Assembly (NCBI GenBank): GCA_033063855.1
Contig: CP093831.1
Coordinates: 14,446,001-14,510,000 of the forward strand
Source of the DNA: Smittia aterrima
Taxonomy: Eukaryota; Arthropoda; Insecta; Diptera; Chironomidae
Direction: 5' to 3'
DNA: 64,000 nucleotides
Below are positions 1 to 12,367 of this stretch, piece by piece (position 1 is the first letter of the stretch; each line of letters opens with the position of its first letter). Under the pieces are notes generated by a model. It saw only the letters and a program-made list of their open reading frames with translations. It was not told where the DNA came from and made no database searches. The position numbers and the translations under genes are program-made.

Positions 1-288
1 AATAAACATTTCTCCAAGTTTACATTTACTATTGATTCAAGATCATATTCCTCAATATTTACTAAAGCTATTGAGAGTGCGAAGAAGTTCCAATTCTTGA
101 TGAAAATGGAGCGAATTGAGTGACACGACCTTGACACATCCAAATACATTTGACGAAATTATGTCAATAGATGGGCTTTGCATTAATTTGTTTATTTGCT
201 CAGCGTATTATCAAATTACGCAGATATTACGTCGTTATCATTATTGGAGATATGCTTAAAAGGTTTTTAGGGCGGAAGGAGAACTTAC

Positions 289-1351
289 CAATGGGATAAA
301 GCGTCATCCTCACATCTGTGTCACCATAATAACAGAAGAAAACGTCAGTAGTTACATCTGTTTCATTTCTAGTTTGACCCAGACAGTATTCTTGAGCTCC
401 GACTGATTTTCCATCTTCCAGCTGTATCGAGCCATTCTAGAAATAAAATAAATTAAGGAATTTTAAGATGGCAACAGATTATTTTTCTTCCGGCGCGGGT
501 TTTATTTTTATCATTCGGACATTAAATAATTGAGAAAACTCTTCAATTTGAGTGCGAGGGCGGAAAAATCAACATCTGCTCTCGCCAAAAAAAACTTGTA
601 AACAGACTCTTAATGCAAATACTCAAAAACTTCTGAAGTAATTGCTCAAACGTTATCTGGCGAGAGATATCGACAGACAACACACATTGCTAATTAATCT
701 GTGAGAGCTGCTCGCCTTTCGTCGCCTTCGTTTAATTAATTAATCGTCTGACACGTTGATAAACTCATAAAAAAATTCAAAGGTTTAGAAGATTAATGGA
801 GAACACGTTTAATGGGCTGAGAATATTTCATGTCGCGGATCTAAAATTACTTCATTCGGGGTCAAACGAACTTTGTAACTTACCACGAAAAACCATTTAT
901 CGTAGACGTAGTCTTGTGGCTCAAGCTTGTACATTCCGGCGCAAGGTTTTCCTTCTAAGATTCCATACTGATTGCCAAGTAGATCAATCTCCTCTTCATC
1001 GCCATCAATCGTTGGAACCATTATCGTATCCGTGTCAATGCAAAGTGAGTTGTTGTTTTCTCCAAGAGGACAACAGAGTCTGATGCAAGGCTTCAAGTCG
1101 CAGATACAGCCGCGAATATGAGGTTCGACTTTGACGACTTCTGTTAAGTTATCGACTACGTAGTTATACTCGGCAAACATTCCTTTTCTGTAGATCGCTC
1201 CTTTGTGATGAAAGTTTCCATTTTGATCGACATGTCCTGATGTGATATTGATTGTGCTCATAAAATCGCATGGTCCTTGTTTTTGCATGTGATGACTGGC
1301 GTTACTTAAGCCGATGATTGCCAGGGCAATCAACACAACTTGGCGTTTCAT
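289..1351 (-). CDS. Methuselah-like GPCR, N-terminal ectodomain (3' part outside window)
   Basis: Two exons are visible: 1351-884 and 436-289, joined in phase 0 and leaving in phase 1 through a GTAAGT donor into sequence beyond the window. The start ATG at 1351 is followed by a hydrophobic signal peptide (MKRQVVLIALAIIGLSNAS). The mature part has the cysteine-rich Methuselah ectodomain signature: CDFMSTINITSG, then HIRGCICDLKPCIRLCCP, then a KWFFV-NGSIQLEDG turn across the splice, then YCL and a late FFCYY. In this family the ectodomain precedes a class B seven-helix domain; no transmembrane segment occurs in positions 1-288, so the helices must lie further left. Insect Methuselah receptors are linked to stress resistance and lifespan; the ligand of this copy is unknown. 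Confidence 0.88.
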
Positions 1352-3482
1352 TTCTTTTCTTTTAAAATTTCTAATGTTTACAATCTCAAAGACGTCAAAG
1401 CAAGGTTTACTTTATGAGACAGATCGCATCTGGAATCAGAAACAATTAGAAAGAGTTGATGAGAGACCTCGTCATGACTTTTGTTTGGTTGGATAAGGAA
1501 TCATTGTTTTGTTTGAGTGCGAACGAAAAGTTTTCGCGGAAGACTCGCGAATGACGAAATTCCCAAACGAAGCTCCGGGAATCCGCTTTGTTTTCAAGAT
1601 AACTCTGCACGTCATGTTCAATTAATTTAATGTTTGCGTCCACAATCGTTTGTCTAATCATTGCTAGTCACGTATCTTGGAACCTGTTGCTTACTTAACT
1701 GTCAAGTTAACAATTGGATTGGTTCGGAGGTCAACAAGTTGAAGATGAGTCGACATTAAAATGTTACCGGTTGCGACAGTTGAGAGTGAAATGAGAATTA
1801 ATGAGCCTTTGTCGGCTACATGTCGGAAAATTTAAAAGGAAATCAGCTGGAGATGTAAATGAAATGTAAATCGTTTATTTATCTCGGTTGTCCCATTTGA
1901 GATTTTCATCAATGAATTTTCTTTTAATGAGTTTAACAGGTTTGATTGGTAAACTTGTACAATTCTTTGTTTGCGCTTGTTGATTAGTTTATTTGTATTC
2001 TTGGAAATTCAATTGAGCGTTTTATCAATTTCTCGCTGTCAATTCGAATACACGTTCTTTGTATCGATAATTTCTCACTGGTATCGTTTTCTTATCGCTT
2101 TTAGACTTTTGTGATAAGGAGTATAAAAAATTATTTGCGATAGAGAGGAGCTAAGGAAAAGTTTAAATCTTTGGCGGCAGAGCTACTGGAATCGATTGCA
2201 TGTAAATCGGCTAGATTTGCAAAATCCTTAAATGCGACGACTTATTTACATAATGTGCATCAAACGACATTGTCGCAAGATCTTGCTAATCCAGTAAACT
2301 TGTGTGCCGACCGGTTACTGAAATATTTCAAAGCAAATGAAATGAAGAAATATTTTATCATTTTTTGCTTTTTAAAGAAGGTTTTGGGGATTTACAAGTT
2401 AGGAAGTTCTGATCATTGCGATTAATTAGTCATTTATGGTTGTAAAGCGGAAAAGCCTTGACCTACGCATGCGAGGGATAAACCATAAAATCTTCATTCT
2501 CTTGGAATAAAACTATTTATGTTTGTTCACAGAAATCTTAAATAAATCGCTTTTTGCATCGTCCAGCAAACAATTTCTGTTTAGATTTCGCGACGAGCCA
2601 ATTCGAGCTCTTTGTTGACTTTTCTTCGAAGATTTCTCGTGTAATGATTCACACTTCGTTATCAAACAAGACATGATGTCACGGCTGATTGAACGCAGAT
2701 CGCTTGGTCTACGAATAAATTCACTTTGACATTAAGATCTTGCAACACTCACACTAAATCAATAATTTTCACTTTATTTCATATTCCAATCCAATGTTCA
2801 ATTCTTTTTCGGCTTGTACACTTTTTGCTAAGCGACTTGCTTTAGCTTCTTAATTCTTTATCTATTTCTTTCGAGTTCTTTTATTCAATTCGCGTTCTTT
2901 TCTTCAACTCTTGCATGTTCGACGGTTGAGCAGGAACTAACAGAGAAACAACATTTTTTTTATCGAATCACTCGATTCTCTCTTCATTTCGTTGCGTATG
3001 TGTTTGGAGTTTCGGAAAGCTTTGAAAGCTTTTAGACGCGATCAAATAAATAAGATAAATTAAGTTGCGTAGAAAAGTGGCAAATGTTGAATGTTGCATA
3101 ACTTTTAGACAAATAAAATACCTATTTAAAATTTGAAGGAAAGGTTTTCAATGAGATTTCTTATCATGAAACGTCCAAGTGAAATTTAGCACGTTTAATG
3201 CTTATTCAGCGTCGACTCGATTTAATGACATTTAATTGCGATGACTCGTGCAATAAGGAAAGGGTGTGATGTGACAATGTCAATTAGTTTGCAGAAGCTC
3301 AGACGAAGGATCGGCTGGCTCACATAACAATGTCATTGCAAACAAGTCTGTAAGCTGAAAATTCGAAAAGACTGAAAGCTTTAAAATTTCATTTCACAAA
3401 CAAGATGTGAATTTATTTTATCTGCAAAAACTTTTCGGTGTACTTAAAGTTTTCATATCAAGAATGTTCACGAGATGTTGAT
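1352..3482. other. Intergenic region between the Methuselah-like gene and RpS25
   Basis: I see no supportable coding exon or RNA gene here. Open frames such as 2171-2425 start at a non-ATG codon and match nothing I recognise. A TATAAAAA-like string near 2120 could be a promoter but has no convincing gene behind it. Confidence 0.5.
3412..3417 (-). terminator. Polyadenylation signal of RpS25
   Basis: AATAAA on the minus strand, about 65 nt past the RpS25 stop codon, as expected for a short ribosomal-protein 3' UTR. Confidence 0.6.
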
Positions 3483-4256
3483 TTATGCAACGGGATCGTC
3501 TCCCTTGGTTGTTCTGGTGAAAATCATCTGGGCGCTGTGGATGACTACTTGCTTGATTAATCCTGAAAAGAAATTTGATAAAATTAGTAACGACCTGAAG
3601 ATGCAAGTTGAACTAAATTACCTTGATCACGGAGTTCGAGGAGTGCACGTCTAGCCAATGATCCACGGACCTTCAATCTTTCAGACACGACCGATGGAGT
3701 AATGAGCTTGTATTGAGGAACTTCCTTGTACAATTTCTCATAGGTGGCTTTGTCGAACAAAACTTGATTGTTCAACTTGTCCCGGACCTTTCCTTTCGAC
3801 CACTTCTTCTTCTTGGCCTTGCCACCTCCTCCTCCTTCCTTCTTCTTTTGTGTCTTCTGTGGCTGTTTAGCCGACGACTTCGTGTCCTTCTTTGGAGGCT
3901 GAAAATTGAAAAACAAATTAGGTTAGAAACTTGTCAACAACAAAATTATTTTCAGGAAAGAAATTCCATGAAATTATTCTTTGGAGAGTTGTAACAATAA
4001 ACTTTTGCCACTAGAAAAGCCGTAATCTTAAATCCCAAAGTTGATATCAATTGAAACAAAATAATTTCGGAAAAAATCTAATTTTCGAAGCATGGAAATG
4101 TAATTTGTCAATTTATCCAATAAATAACGAGTTTCCCTTGAATCCTACAATTGCACAGAGCGCTGATCAACTTTAAGTAAACTTTTAACTCATTTCTAGT
4201 CACAAAGTCATTGTTTTTGATGCCTAAAATAAATATTTTAAATAAAAACGTACCAT
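3483..4256 (-). CDS. RpS25: 40S ribosomal protein S25 (eS25)
   Basis: Three coding exons: 4256-4254 (the ATG only), 3898-3622 and 3562-3483. Splicing gives M-PPKKDTKSSAKQPQ, a lysine-rich N-terminus, the conserved core WSKGKVRDKLNNQVLFDK through LITPSVVSERLKVRGSLARR, and a tail ending TKGDDPVA. This is the full length of insect eS25. The protein is a small-subunit head component, dispensable for general translation in several species but needed for some IRES elements. The start codon alone in exon 1, split by an intron directly after ATG, is a recurring feature of ribosomal-protein genes. The gene is divergent from SLC30A7, their start codons lying about 350 bp apart. Confidence 0.98.
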
Positions 4257-4279
4257 CTTTGATAGAGCGTTCAGAGAAA

Positions 4280-4287
4280 AGAAAGAA
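4280..4287 (-). promoter_or_regulatory. Candidate TCT initiator / TOP start of RpS25
   Basis: TTCTTTCT on the minus strand fits the insect TCT motif (YYCTTTYY) used by translation-machinery genes instead of Inr/TATA. A start at the C (4285) would give a 29-nt 5' UTR beginning with a pyrimidine tract (TOP). Position and match are seen; use as the start site is inference. Confidence 0.5.
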
Positions 4288-4610
4288 TCAGCAAATTTTA
4301 CTAAACGATTTTCGTTCAGCGGCGTTTTTTTCTTCTAAAAACAGTTCAGTGAAAGAAGTGTTTTTCAAGAAGTAAAAATCAGTCCCGATTTGTTTGCAGA
4401 ATAATGAGACATTTACAAGATTAATTGATAAACAAACTACATCAACACGTTCTTATTCCGTCTCGACAATAACCCGTAAGTTTTGTTCTATCAAGTTGTT
4501 TGAGAAAGCTTATTTACAGTAAACGATAACGTGGCATTAGAATTTTCAGTGTTTACACCTTTGCTATTCTTATCATTTCGTCTTCAATTTTAGATAAATT
4601 ATTAGACAAG

Positions 4611-5797
4611 ATGCTTCCGTTAACGACAAAAGATCCGCGCACATTCGGATTTCGAATTAAGGAGAAACTTTCGTCATGGCGCCGAATGATTTTCGCCGAC
4701 AAGAACTCGAGAAATCTGTTTATGTTCCTGCTACTGAATTTGTCGTTTGCCTTCGTCGAGTTGATTTATGGTGTTCTCACAAACAGCTTGGGACTTATAT
4801 CGGATTCATTTCATATGTTTTTTGATTGTACGGGTTTGTTGATGGGATTATTCGCTTCAATGATAACCAAACGAAAAGCCAACGATAGATTCTCATATGG
4901 CTATGTACGAGCTGAAGTTCTCGCTGGATTCGTCAATAGTCTTTTTCTATTGTTCATCTCGTTCTTCATTCTATCGGAGTCCGTCGAACGGCTTATTGAA
5001 CCACCAGAGGTAAGAACAATATTTTTCTAAACTTCAAACATTTTTCTAACTTTTATCTTTATCAATTCAGGTCAAACACGAAAGACTGTTTGTTGTGTCG
5101 ATTCTAGGATTTATAGTGAATTTAGTCGGTATTTATGCATTCCAACACGGAGGTGCTCATGGTCACAGCCACGGAGGAGGTTCATCACATTCACATTCCC
5201 ACAGTATTGATCATGAAAATGGTAAGCACTTCTTCGATTATAAAACTAGACGACAGAAGTATTAACGAAATTATCTTTTTAGAAGTGCTTCTTAACAACC
5301 ATCACGGTCATTCACACGATCATCATGGACATTCACATACACTCGATATGCAAAACTCGCAAATCATGCGAGGCGTCTTTTTACACATCCTTGCCGACAC
5401 TCTTGGATCAGTTGGCGTCATTATTTCCGCTGTTCTTATGCATTTCTTCGGATGGATGATTGCAGATCCAATCTGCTCCATGTTTATCGCAATCTTAATT
5501 GCTCTGAGTGTTTTATCACTCATAAAAGAATCTGTTATGGTTTTGATGCAACGTACACCAGTAACCCTCGATCGAGTTCTCCCTGGCTGCTATCAGAAAG
5601 TAATGGGACTTGCAGGAGTTTATTCTGTACAAGAGCCGCACTTTTGGACTCTCTGTAGTGACTTCTACGTTGGTGCAATCAAGCTTGAAGTTAGCAAAAA
5701 CGTTGATCCCAAATATGTAATCACACACACCCGAATGATCTTCGAGTCCGTCGGAGTACGACAGTTATACATTCAGCTTGATTACGCGCCTATGTGA
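4611..5797 (+). CDS. SLC30A7: Zinc transporter ZnT7 (SLC30A7 / Drosophila ZnT86D type)
   Basis: Three coding exons: 4611-5009, 5071-5221 and 5283-5797, giving 354 aa. A 5' UTR intron is likely at 4476-4593 (CCGTAAG donor, TTTTAG acceptor). The N-terminus MLPLTTKD, the helix-1 segment SRNLFMFLLLNLSFAFVELI and the zinc-site motifs HMFFD (helix 2) and HILAD (helix 5) match cation-diffusion-facilitator transporters of the ZnT5/7 branch. A His-rich cytosolic loop (HGGAHGHSHGGG, then NNHHGHSHDHHGHSHT) lies between helices 4 and 5. The C-terminal domain contains HFWTLCSDFYVGAIKLEV. ZnT7 moves zinc into the early secretory pathway (Golgi). A polyadenylation signal AATAAA lies at 5927-5932. Confidence 0.96.
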
Positions 5798-7507
5798 TAA
5801 GAATAAACCAAGAAGAGTTTATGATTTACGCGAGGGGAGCTGAAAGCAGGAGAAAGTTCTTGAATTAAACATTCAAGAATGAATTTTTTTTACACTGTCG
5901 AGTGGAATGAGAACAAATTAATTTCCAATAAATGAAAATAGTAAATAAAATGAAAGAACCCAAGATAATGAAAATTTTAATTCGTTTTTCAGCTGCGAAA
6001 TTGAAAAGGTTTTCCCAGACATCCAAATTTATCAAACACAATTCTACATTTTAATTTTTTTTATTTTTGTCAATTACACGTTAATTCGTTTTCATTCTTG
6101 GCTTTTCATTTTACTTTTTCCAAATTCTCTTTTAAAAAATTCCTTCCAACATTCATTTCTCTGAACAAGACGAAATAATTAATTTGAAAATTCTTAAATC
6201 AATGTTAAGACAATTCTTATGTTCCTGATTAAAATAATAATAATCTAAGATTCCGTTAATAAATTTCTCATTTTGAAGCATAATAGTTCGCTAGGAAATA
6301 AAAAATTTGGAAATTATTGCACTGAAACGATATCGAGTTGTCAGACATGATAAGAATTGATAACGCATTGCGTTCGAAGAAGTTACTGACGAAATTAAAT
6401 TTCATTCGTCTCAGTTCCATCGAAAAATGATCATTGGTTAGTTATAAAAAAATGAAGGAATGCTATGACCTTGAACGATTGGGTTAATGACCCCCCTCGA
6501 AGAGATGAAGAAAAAGGCGAAATTATGATTAATGAATTTATTGAAATATCAATGATCTTCTGCGCTTTTTTCTGTCGACCTGGGTTGCTCAACTCGATCC
6601 AATTACAAAACTGAAAAAATGTTAGGTCAATGGCCTTCAATCAATTCCAGGTAAATGCACTTCACAGTCTGTTGTTTCCATCTTTCTCTTCTGGCCATTG
6701 ACAACTCGAACTTTGATTAGGGTGTTGGTGTAGGAAATGAGAATTAAGCTAACCTAGTAATGCCTATCGATTACAACAAAGTTTCTTCTTATCAGCAAAT
6801 TATTCTTAACAGTTTTTATCAAAAGAGAGAGAAATAAAGAAAGAATGGTTAATTGCATCATGCTCGAGCATTGCTGCTTTTTTGTTTAAATTATAATTAA
6901 ATTGCATAATAATTTGAAGCTTATCAACTTCTTTTCTTGTCTTAAAAATTAGTAGAATTGAATAAATTTTTTTTTTGAAGAAACTTTCAACTAATAACTT
7001 TTTCCGTCTTATCGCATTAAAGTCATCTAAGGGGTGCAACTTAAATCATCTTATGACAGTATGTCGGAGGAAGTATCTTTAGGTAGAAGTTTTAGTACAG
7101 TCAGACCTCGCTGCTAGTGAGAAATAATTTTCATTTACTTTTCTTCATCAGAAGGAATTGCATGAAAAAATAAACTTTAATTTTCCTTCTAAGCGGAAAA
7201 ATAAAATTAACAAAAAAAAAGGAAAATAGATTAAATTGGAATTTTTTTTCTTATTGGCGATTGAAAAGCTCGAGCCTTTCGCTCCATTTTTAAACTTAAA
7301 CTCTTCGATGCGGAAAAATTATGTTTCGTCTAGTGGAACGCGAAGGATGCGAAGGCAGTTCCTGTTATCAATGTGTGTTTTACTTATCGCAATTAAGTTG
7401 GGTTCAAGACATTTGTCGGGGCAGCTTCGAGACATGTCCTATTATAAAAGAATAAAACAATTAATTCTCAGACACACCTTTGACAGATTAGATTTCACTT
7501 ACTTTGC
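5798..7507. other. Convergent intergenic region (SLC30A7 and kinectin-like 3' ends)
   Basis: The region contains the SLC30A7 polyadenylation signal on its left side and no convincing coding exon. A string at about 7096 (TACAGTCAGACCTCG) resembles ends of pogo/Tigger-type transposons, but no partner end was found. Confidence 0.5.
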
Positions 7508-10500
7508 TCATGATTTCTCAGTGACGACTTTCAAGTTTTCTATTTCGTTGTCTTTAATGAGACAAACCTTTGTCCAATAAGCGTCTTGCTCGCGGACTTT
7601 AGATTCAAGGTTCTTCAACATGGATTCCTAAACAATAAATTTTTATTAGAAGATGTTCTCTAATCAACAATAATTTGATGAACTTACCGTTTCGGCGATG
7701 ATGTTCTTATACTCTTCGACTGTTGTCTTTAATTGAGCGTTTTGAAGCAACACAAGTTCGTTCGCAGCGGTTGCGGAACTGTCACCATTCACGGCACTAT
7801 TGTTTAAATTATTCTTCTCTACTTCACTACGGATATTTAGATGATTATTATTGGTTACATTATTGGCGATTGGGGAGTTGACGCTGTTGTTGCTAAGACT
7901 CGATTTATTGCTAACTATATGCGATTTAAGATTTTCTAAAGCACTCTCCAGCCACTTTGTGCCCTCTGCGTCAAGCACTGCCGACGGTGCGGCTTCAGGG
8001 AAGTGTTGAATGAAAAGATCTTTCACTTTAGCCACGTCCACAGTCGAATGGGTCTGAAAAAGCGAGAAGATGGAAGACATCGTGTTAATTGTTTACGAAA
8101 ATAAAATTTTTGAAAGACAAATTAATGAAGGAAAGGGAGGAATTGCTAACGACAAACATAGAACTTTAAAACATATGAGTGATAGAAAATGAATCAGTTT
8201 GGTGTCTAATGTCAATTAGCACAACGAAGTTGATTAACATTTTGTCGTCCGACGACGCACTTACAACTAAATTGGAGTGATTAGTTGCTTTGGCTGATGG
8301 AGATTGGGCCGTTTGCAATGCCTCAACCAACTTCCAATTTTTCGTTCTCAAATCCTGATGGTTCAAAAGGTCGGCATATATTTGTGAAGTCGTTGAAGAA
8401 GAGAGAGAAATAAATCATCAAAACTTTAACTTATAAGGATGGGGATAATGGATTGGGATCAGGAAGTTTAAGGAAAGTAAATGTTATTACTCACATTATT
8501 CTTCGCTTTTTGCTCTTCTATAAGTTTAGTGAGCTCATTCTCAGCCTTCTGGAGTGATTCAACCTGCTTCTGATAGTCAGCCAGTTGCTTGTCTTTCTGG
8601 CTGAGAACGTTTTGATGACTCGACGCCAATTCGTTCATCTTTTCATTCAACTGTGAAGTAAACGAATAATAAGCAACCGAAAGCGAATCGAATTTCGTCG
8701 TTCAACTTACCAAAAAGCTATCACCGGACGACTTTGAGTTTGTTAACTGTTTCGATTCTGTGAGCTGTTTGTTCAGATCCTCTAACTTCGTCTTATAGTC
8801 AGAAACGAGTGTGCGCTGTGATTCGAGCTCCTTTTTACTCGAGTCGAGGGCATTCTGAAGATTTCTAATTTCAATTTTATTGCTCTCGTCGGCATGATTG
8901 TTTTGCTTCAACTGCTCGAGCTCGAATGATTGACGCTGTACAATTTTCTCGAATTCCTTGCCGCGTCCAGCTTCAGCATTGAGCTTCTGAATTTCATTGT
9001 CCCGGCTTGTCAATTCTGGAGAAGAAATTATAGTTTATTATTAAAACGTCAAAAGTTTCGCAACGGGAGATTATGAGTAATTTCAAACATAGTTCGATCG
9101 CTTAAATGAATTCATCACAAGAGTGGATTTTCCATTCTCGCGGAATCGTCATATTATTGAAAACAACTGTGTTTGTCAAACAGAAATGCACAGAACATTC
9201 ATACATAGTTACTATGGATAAAGCATTTGATTAAAAAATAAGACGACTCACCTTGAACACGCTGTCGGAGCTCGTTCTCGACTATCGCATAACGTTCATC
9301 TTTCTTGCGCAGGTGAACATCAAACTCTCCAACCTTATTCTCACTTTCCAAAGAAAGTTTCTTTAGTTGCTCCTAAAGGGAAAAGTTTATAAGTCGATTT
9401 AAATTTATTAAATCTTTCAAAGCTCACCTCCTTTTGACGATTCTCTTCAGCGAGCGCATTCAATTGCTGGCTTTTCTTTGAAATTTCTTGTTGCAAAAGT
9501 TGGTTTTCGCTTTGAATTTGCTGAATGTTAGGTAAACCTTCTTGAGTCTTTAAAGTTTCCTTCATTTGCATGTACTGAGTCTGCAGTTGCTTGAATGATC
9601 CACTCATCGTTTGTTTTTCGGTGTTATGCTTATCAGTTATAAACTGAATTTCCTGCTGCAAGTTCTTGATTTCCATTCGGCTGTTTTGCAAATGCTCGGA
9701 ATGCATTTTTAAGTTCGCGTTGAACTGAGTTTTTTCAGTGTTAAGTTCTGATCGAAGTTCCTTTAACTTTGACTGCATGCCAACAAGAGCATCTTGTTCA
9801 TTCTTCAGTTGAGCTTCTTTATCTTGCAACTGTTTCTTCAATTTCTGAACCAAATCCGATTTTCCTTCACTCCATTCGGTGGGATCACGAGCAAGTGTGT
9901 CTGATTGTTTATTCAAGAGAAAATCAATAAGAACTTGCATTTGGCTCTTGGTTAAATCAGCGCGACTGATCTCTCGGATTAGGGGAGTGATGCCGGTTCC
10001 ATCCAATTGAGCTGATGATCCATCAACAGCAGAGAATGATTGTTCGTTACGCTTTTTCCTTGCCGGCTTTTCTTCAACTGGTTTAACCTCCTTGATTGGT
10101 TGATTCTTCGGAGAGATCGGAGGTGTTTCGACCTTGACCGGCTTCGATTTCTTAGTGTCACGGAAATGTTTCTTTTCAACTTCTTCTTTGACTGCTCCTC
10201 GGTGAATCTCGACATCATCCTTTGGATGGATTTCTACAAAATGGTTAACTTCTTCTTCAACCGGCTTTTCTTTCACCAAAACAGGCTCATTTTTGTTTAC
10301 TAAAATTCCTCCCTTGCCCTTGCCTTTCTTCGCAGCTGCCTGAGACTGTTGAGCCTTCTGAGCATTCTTTCTTAAGACAAGAGTTTCAGGTGGCGTAGAA
10401 GGTTCCGAAAGAACAACTTCAGATGACTCCGACGCGTCAGATTCATTGCTCGTGACTTCCTTTGCTGCTTTGGATTGCGTGTCTCGCTGTTAAAAGCAAA

Positions 10501-10772
10501 AAGAAGAAAAATCATTTAAGAATTATCGCATTTCTTTATCTTCATTTAATTACCTTCTTTACTTCCTTTTTCGGCTTTTTCTTGTTTCCAGCATTCGTTT
10601 GTTTGCTTGCAACTGGCTTAGCAACTCCAAGTACCTCTTCACGCATTCGCTTCTTCTCAGCAATCATCTCATCGAAAGATTTGCCATGTGGCAAGAATTT
10701 CGATATGAACAGATACGACAAGAATGACACCAAAAAGACAATCAAAATAATTCCGTAGACTTGAAGATCCAT
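7508..10772 (-). CDS. Kinectin / ribosome-binding protein 1 (p180) homologue, ER membrane coiled-coil protein
   Basis: Eight exons: 10772-10554, 10486-9428, 9372-9252, 9015-8711, 8650-8495, 8354-8265, 8053-7688 and 7627-7508, all phase-consistent, about 811 aa. Residues 6-27 form one N-terminal membrane helix (VYGIILIVFLVSFLSYLFIS). It is followed by HGKSFDEMIAEKK, the start of the ribosome-receptor Lys/Pro-rich region, then a charged linker and about 550 residues of heptad-rich coiled coil. The block DLRTKNWKLVEAL is a kinectin/p180 hallmark. The family anchors ribosomes, mRNA or kinesin at the rough ER. The decapeptide repeats of mammalian p180 are absent. The last exon reaches TGA at 7508-7510, only 8 nt before a strong GTAAGT donor, so a 3' UTR intron or an alternative C-terminus is possible. 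It is divergent from UBE2J2. Confidence 0.9.
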
Positions 10773-12367
10773 CTTTGCATGCCTTCACTCGCGTTCAGAT
10801 GTTCAATTAGGCGGAGATAATCGATCAACTTCGATCAAGAATTGATGACGAGCGGGTCGGAAGATGTGAAAACAATAATATAATTAAACGAAACTTGTTG
10901 CAATCAGATTTCCTGAGAAATGAGAGAAGAAAAAGTATCGTTAGTTGTATGAAGAGACTGCGAAATAATAATTTAACCGAACGAAGTGAAATTTTGTGGC
11001 AGTTTCAATTATCCGTCATGTACTTTCTCATTCGGTTTTTGCCAACAATGTATGTTTGGCTTCGTGAAAACGTAAGCAAACTTTAGCGAGAAAGATGCAA
11101 CAAATTGTAGTGACGAGCGCAATGGTGGAATGGAGGAACAGAGAAAACACTTGAAGATATTTATCAACCAAAAAATCAACTTCATCATCACTATATCAAT
11201 TGCTGGTCTCTTAGTTAATTGCGTAGCTTACAATTAGAAAAGTGTGACTGAAACGCTTATGATTTTTCACAGGGCAAGGTGAGAATGGATGAGCAAGAAG
11301 AACTTAAATTCGAAAGTCTACGTAATTGTCAAATTTCCCTTTGTGCAGTTACTTTTCCTGCCAAGGCTTCAGCGACGGAAAAAAGTGATGAAAGACTTGA
11401 AAATCCACGAATCTCATCTAGAGATAAGTGGGGAATTCAGTGAATTGTTTCACAAAAAAAAAGTTTACTGATAATCTTAAGCTGATTCGGCAACTCATAC
11501 AATTTAAGCTTCCGCCGGCCAAATGAGTCCGAAATGAAAATTATTATCGCCAAGCTTTAATTGTTTCGAAATAAAAACTGAAACTTGTTGACAGGATGAA
11601 AAGAATTTCGTCTGAATGAATCCGATCAGCATCCGACGACAAATGATGACCTCACTTAATTGGAAAAATGCCGAAACGAATTCCGTTATTTTGGGATCGT
11701 TGCACTTCCCTCTTGCAAAAATAAGAATAATCAACATAAACTACCGATAGTCTTTGTTACAACTTAATGCTTAACTCGAGGAAAGTCTTCGCTTTAGAAA
11801 GAAAAGTATGCAACGTCAACACTTAAAAATCTGAGAACGAGGGTGATTTCATTGATGACGTCATAACCCTCAGATATCTGTTTCCTTTGAATCTAATCGA
11901 ATATCGTCAATTTTCCCTCACCCTGATGATAAAATTAATTAAATTTAATATTAATGTTTGACTTTAGCGGCTTGAGACAGCATTTACACAATATCCCCTC
12001 CTTTAAAATGTCTGTCGAAAACCTTAATTTTTAATGGAAATTTACGGAATATTAGCAACTTTGGGATTTAAACTTTGATTCGTATACGTGGCTGTGGCAC
12101 TTATGAACTATTACTAATTAATTTGAGCACTTGATTCATGTCTATCTACCTCAAATAACAATTTTATTCAAGCTATGACGAGTGTATTTAGTTGGACTGC
12201 GAGAATGAACTTGTGTATTCAGTTAAAAGTGTGACGCAAAGTTTCGAGGCAGAACGACAATAGATTGAAGGGGGGAATAATTGTGAAGGAAATAATTTAG
12301 AAATCTTGCAAAGCGAATCAGCCAAATTCTCAAGCGTCAAAAGCAGAGTTACAACAGTAATAACAAA
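10773..12367. other. Divergent intergenic region between kinectin-like gene and UBE2J2
   Basis: It is AT-rich with no recognisable exon, RNA gene or transposon end. It must contain both promoters. Confidence 0.5.

Noticed and set aside
2171..2425. 84-codon frame downstream of a TATA-like string
   Set aside because: It begins at TTG, has no homology I recognise and no splice context.
7090..7130. Possible pogo/Tigger transposon end
   Set aside because: Only one end-like string was seen; no inverted partner or TA duplication nearby.
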